Source: a bacterium
GTDB taxonomy: Bacteria; Patescibacteriota; Minisyncoccia; Minisyncoccales; JAGGXC01
Length of the DNA: 43,124 bases
Direction: 5' to 3'
Assembly (NCBI GenBank): GCA_021163265.1
Contig: JAGGXC010000025.1
Coordinates: forward strand, 1-43,124
The notes under the pieces were generated by a model. The model was not told the DNA's origin and searched no databases. It saw nothing but the letters and a program-made list of their open reading frames with translations. Positions 40,410-43,124 of this stretch are shown in pieces. The position numbers and the translations under genes were made by a program. How positions within the stretch are numbered: position 1 is the first letter of the stretch; every line of letters begins with the position of its first letter.

Positions 40410-41067
40410 AAAGCTAGCAAGAATTTTTGAAGAAATAGCTGAATTGCTTGAAATTAAAGGAGTCTCTTATAAACCTAAGGCTTACAAGAAAGCAGCCAGA
40501 ATTCTTAGGGTTCTTGATAAAGATGTTTCAGACATATACAAAGAATCAGGGCTTGATGGAATAAAGAAAATTCCAGGGGTAGGTAAAAGCATAGCTCAAA
40601 AAATAGAAGAATATCTTAAAACCAACAAAATCAAATATTATCTAGAGTTGAAAGAAGAAACAAAAATAAGACAAATAGTCACTCATTATTTCAAGACCAA
40701 AGGCTTGTCTCTAGAAGAGCTAAAGAAAAATGCCAGAAAAAGAAAAATAATTTATTCGCGATTTACAAAACCAGCAAAACAATTATTAGAATTAGCAGGT
40801 TCATTAGAAAAAGCGAAAAAAGCCATTGATAAAGTGGCAGAATGGGCACAGTCAAGAAATCTTGATTATGCAATTGAGACTGTTTTTAAAAAGTGGTTGG
40901 AATTAGATAGATTAAAACCTAAAGAGATTGTAAAAAAACCTTTTTATAAAGGGAATCCTATGGTGTGGTCTGAAACTAAAAAGAAATGGTATGTTATTGA
41001 TAAAGAGGGGAATTGGTTGGAATTTGCGGGCAAAACTTCTGATATAGAATGGAGAATTATTAAATAA
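40396..41067 (+). CDS. Helix-hairpin-helix protein with PolX-like N-terminus and unknown C-terminus
   Basis: A 223-aa protein. Residues 1-70 match the 8-kDa DNA-binding domain of DNA polymerase beta/PolX, including the helix-hairpin-helix IKKIPGVGKSIAQKIEEYL. No nucleotidyltransferase or PHP domain follows. Instead there is a helical region (about 85-160) and a short aromatic-rich end (GNPMVWSETKKKWYVIDKEG). Binding to DNA ends or gaps is plausible. No SD is seen; a GTG at 40399 is an alternative start. The coding overlap with amrA suggests coupling, though a functional link is unclear. Confidence 0.65.
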   Translation: MVNNKKLARIFEEIAELLEIKGVSYKPKAYKKAARILRVLDKDVSDIYKESGLDGIKKIPGVGKSIAQKIEEYLKTNKIKYYLELKEETKIRQIVTHYFKTKGLSLEELKKNARKRKIIYSRFTKPAKQLLELAGSLEKAKKAIDKVAEWAQSRNLDYAIETVFKKWLELDRLKPKEIVKKPFYKGNPMVWSETKKKWYVIDKEGNWLEFAGKTSDIEWRIIK

Positions 41068-41075
41068 TAAATTTT

Positions 41076-42071
41076 ATGAGAAAAAAAGCTATTTCTAAGA
41101 AAAAAAATAAAAAAAAGAGGATAAAACCCAAAGATCTTAAAATTATTTTTATAGGCACACCAGAATTCGCAGCAATTATCCTGAGAGAATTAATTTTGAG
41201 CCATCTAAAGCCGATACTTGTAATCACAAGACCAGACAAACCTGTAGGAAGAAAACAGATAGTGGTTCCTCCAATAGTCAAGATTGTGGCAGAAAAATAT
41301 AATATTGATGTAATCCAAACAGAAGAAATAGGTACAAAGGAAAAAGAAATATCTAAACTGAAACCAGATCTAATATTAGTAGCTGCTTTCGGACATATAA
41401 TTCCCAAAAAAATATTAAAGATTCCTAAATATGGATGCTTAAATATTCATCCATCTCTTTTGCCAAAATACAGAGGACCAGCACCAATAAGATTTGCTCT
41501 GTTAAATGGTGAAAAAGAAACAGGCGTAACAATAAATCTTATGACGGAAAAGCTTGATACAGGTCCTATTGTTGCCTCAAGAAAATTCAAAATTAATGAT
41601 AAGAAATTTACAGGACAAGAACTGGAAAGAGAACTCGCTCGTATGGGAGTGAAATTATTTTTAGATATTTTAGAGAAATGGATAAATGGAGATATAAAAC
41701 CTGTTGAACAAGATGAAAGCAAGGCTAGTTATACAAGAATTATCAAGAAAGAAGACGGAAAAATTGACTGGTCGAAATCTGCGGAGGAAATTGAACGAAA
41801 AGTAAGAGCTTTTAATCCCTGGCCCAGCGCTTTTTGTTATGCAGGAAAGAAAATTTTAAAAATCTGGCAAGCCTCTATTCTAAAAGATAATGAGAAATCC
41901 CCAAAAGGGCCAATAGGAAAAACTTTTCTTGCACCAAATAATAAAATTGCGGTAAAATGCAAAAAAGATTTTCTTGTAATCGAAGAGCTTCAGTTAGAAG
42001 GAAAAAGAAAAGTAAAAGTCCAAGATTTTCTAAAAGGTAATGTTGGTTTTGTGGGTACTATTCTAAAATAA
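41076..42071 (+). CDS. fmt: Methionyl-tRNA formyltransferase
   Basis: A 331-aa enzyme that formylates initiator Met-tRNA. Motifs are GTPEFAAI (about 25-32), the catalytic NIHPSLLPKYRGPAPI with downstream HPSLLP histidine, GVTINLM and LDTGPIV, and a C-terminal OB-like domain starting near RAFNPWPSAF. A basic Lys-rich N-terminal extension of about 20 residues precedes the usual start. It lies 8 bp after the HhH gene and 1 bp before efp, a translation-gene pair. Confidence 0.92.
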   Translation: MRKKAISKKKNKKKRIKPKDLKIIFIGTPEFAAIILRELILSHLKPILVITRPDKPVGRKQIVVPPIVKIVAEKYNIDVIQTEEIGTKEKEISKLKPDLILVAAFGHIIPKKILKIPKYGCLNIHPSLLPKYRGPAPIRFALLNGEKETGVTINLMTEKLDTGPIVASRKFKINDKKFTGQELERELARMGVKLFLDILEKWINGDIKPVEQDESKASYTRIIKKEDGKIDWSKSAEEIERKVRAFNPWPSAFCYAGKKILKIWQASILKDNEKSPKGPIGKTFLAPNNKIAVKCKKDFLVIEELQLEGKRKVKVQDFLKGNVGFVGTILK

Positions 42072-42072
42072 A

Positions 42073-42645
42073 ATGGTTGATTATTCAGACCTAAAAAAAG
42101 GCATAAGAATTATTTTTAATGCTCAACCTCATGAAATCATTGAGAGTTTTCCTATTTTCAAAGGAAGAGGACATTCGGTTCTGCAAGTAAAACTTAAAAA
42201 TTTAATAAACGGCAATATAATTTCTCAAACTTTCCATCCTTCTGATAATTTTGAAGAAGCAGATTTAGAAAAAATCAAAGCAAAATTTCTTTACTCTCAT
42301 AGAGGAAAATATTGGTTTTCTTATCAAGATGATCCCTCTAAGAGATTTGAATTAGGAGAAAAAGAAATTGGTGAAAGTGCCAAATTTTTAAAACCAAATC
42401 AAGAAGTTGAGGGACTTATATTTGAAGGAAAAATTATTAATATTTCTTTACCTATTAAAATCCATTTAGAAGTTGTTGAAGCACCGCCAGGAGTGAAGGG
42501 ATCACGCTCACAACCCGGCACTAAAAGTGTCACCTTAGAAACGGGTGCTAAAATTGATGTACCTTTATTTGTTCAAGAAGGAGATATTGTTGAAATCAAC
42601 ACAGAAACTGGCAAATATGTAAGAAGAATTGAAAAGAACAGATAA
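42073..42645 (+). CDS. efp: Elongation factor P with arginine at the modification site
   Basis: A 190-aa three-domain factor that rescues ribosomes stalled at polyproline. The tip loop reads PIFKGRGHS; R32 takes the place of the lysine modified in E. coli (K34). Arg at this site is the type that EarP rhamnosylates in Pseudomonas and relatives. The SRSQPGTKSVTLETGA segment and the OB end VEINTETGKYVRR are standard. No modifying enzyme lies in the window, so the tip may be unmodified. Confidence 0.92.
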   Translation: MVDYSDLKKGIRIIFNAQPHEIIESFPIFKGRGHSVLQVKLKNLINGNIISQTFHPSDNFEEADLEKIKAKFLYSHRGKYWFSYQDDPSKRFELGEKEIGESAKFLKPNQEVEGLIFEGKIINISLPIKIHLEVVEAPPGVKGSRSQPGTKSVTLETGAKIDVPLFVQEGDIVEINTETGKYVRRIEKNR

Positions 42646-42646
42646 G

Positions 42647-43072
42647 CTAGTTCTCTACTCTTTTCTTTCTTTGAATTTCTGATCTTTTTACTTCTTCTTC
42701 TGACATTCCAAAATGATGAGCAATTTCATGCCAAACAGTATTTTTGACAATTTCTCTCAAATCTTGTAAAGAAGAAGCCTTTTTCTCTATTGGTTTTTTA
42801 AAGATAGTAATTTTATCAGGTACCACTCCCCCATAATGATATCTTTTTGTTTGAGGCACTCCTTCGTAAAGTCCTAGAATTAAAAACTTATTCTTTTTAT
42901 AAAATCCATTTTTTCTACGAGAACCGAGCAATTTGTCAATTTGATATTGAGAAGGATAATCTTCTATAACAATTTCCACATTTTCAAGCTTGGATAAAAA
43001 TTTTTTTGGAATACTTGCGATTGCTTCTTCTGTGATTTTCTCAAACTCTTCTCTACTAATTTCTACAGGCAT
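42647..43072 (-). CDS. Zincin-type metallopeptidase family protein
   Basis: A 141-aa protein of the MMP-like/COG3824 family. The zinc motif HEIAHHFGMSEEEV carries HExxH plus a downstream Glu. Family-typical EFEKITEEAIASIPKKF is at the N-terminus. These small cytoplasmic proteins have no settled substrate. It converges with efp, with one base between the stop codons, and no terminator is visible there. Confidence 0.82.
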   Translation of the reverse strand: MPVEISREEFEKITEEAIASIPKKFLSKLENVEIVIEDYPSQYQIDKLLGSRRKNGFYKKNKFLILGLYEGVPQTKRYHYGGVVPDKITIFKKPIEKKASSLQDLREIVKNTVWHEIAHHFGMSEEEVKRSEIQRKKRVEN

Positions 43073-43124
43073 AAAATTAAATTAATTTTGATATTTCTAT
43101 TATATAACAAAAGCTATGAAGAAA

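Noticed and set aside
43116-43124. ATGAAGAAA at the right edge, possibly the start of a plus-strand gene
   Set aside because: Only three codons are visible and there is no clear promoter or SD, so it cannot be called.

Overview
The window is AT-rich bacterial DNA of the kind seen in Patescibacteria (Candidate Phyla Radiation, Parcubacteria-like). The reasons are compact operons with 4-base overlaps, several proteins with SipW-type signal peptides next to a SipW-like peptidase, a short aspartyl-tRNA synthetase without the GAD insertion, a MurL-like epimerase, and many genes without a Shine-Dalgarno sequence. UGA is used as a stop (ends of murL and amrB), so this is not a UGA=Gly lineage. The taxonomic placement is inference. 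I saw no rRNA, tRNA, IS element or CRISPR array.

Layout. (1) 1-2.5 kb: three orphan genes on the minus strand. The first is preceded by a ~380-nt structured leader RNA with its own strong promoter. (2) 2.5-5.8 kb: a three-gene [FeFe]-hydrogenase unit (membrane protein, HydA-type catalytic subunit, short NuoF-like flavoprotein). (3) 5.9-17.4 kb: a cell-surface block. It has three Cys-rich membrane-anchored paralogues, TasA/SipW-cognate surface proteins, a SipW-type signal peptidase, and two copies of a conserved hairpin element in the gaps between the surface genes. (4) 17.8-27.2 kb: a metal, Fe-S and thiol operon of 13 minus-strand genes. It holds NifX-like proteins, two MinD ATPases with inserted ferredoxin domains, DUF134, a cation-efflux/NifX fusion, Zn/Mn ABC transporter parts, ferredoxin:thioredoxin reductase, thioredoxin, a CcdA fusion and a glutamate-synthase FMN domain. 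(5) 27.3-37.0 kb: cell-wall and housekeeping genes (murL-like, mraY, S11 carboxypeptidase, aspS, receiver protein, murC, thpR, glnA), with one lone plus-strand membrane gene. (6) 37.1-42.6 kb, plus strand: a small unlisted gene that seems to start at ATA, then an AmmeMemoRadiSam set (AmrS, AmrB, AmrA) with an embedded lipid-kinase-like gene, a PolX-N-terminal-like HhH protein, fmt and efp. (7) A zincin metallopeptidase closes the window on the minus strand.

How it fits together: the hydrogenase and NuoF-like protein couple H2 with NAD(H) and probably ferredoxin. The operon in region 4 looks like Fe-S/metal-cofactor handling joined to a thiol-reductant relay (FTR to thioredoxin to CcdA to an exported CPHC domain). 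GlnA and the GOGAT-like synthase domain could serve ammonia assimilation.

The best candidates for undescribed biology are the multi-helix leader RNA upstream of the orphan Cys-motif gene (577-958), the duplicated hairpin element between SipW-cognate genes (14206-14273 and 16236-16300), and the ATA-start mini-gene (37147-37371).
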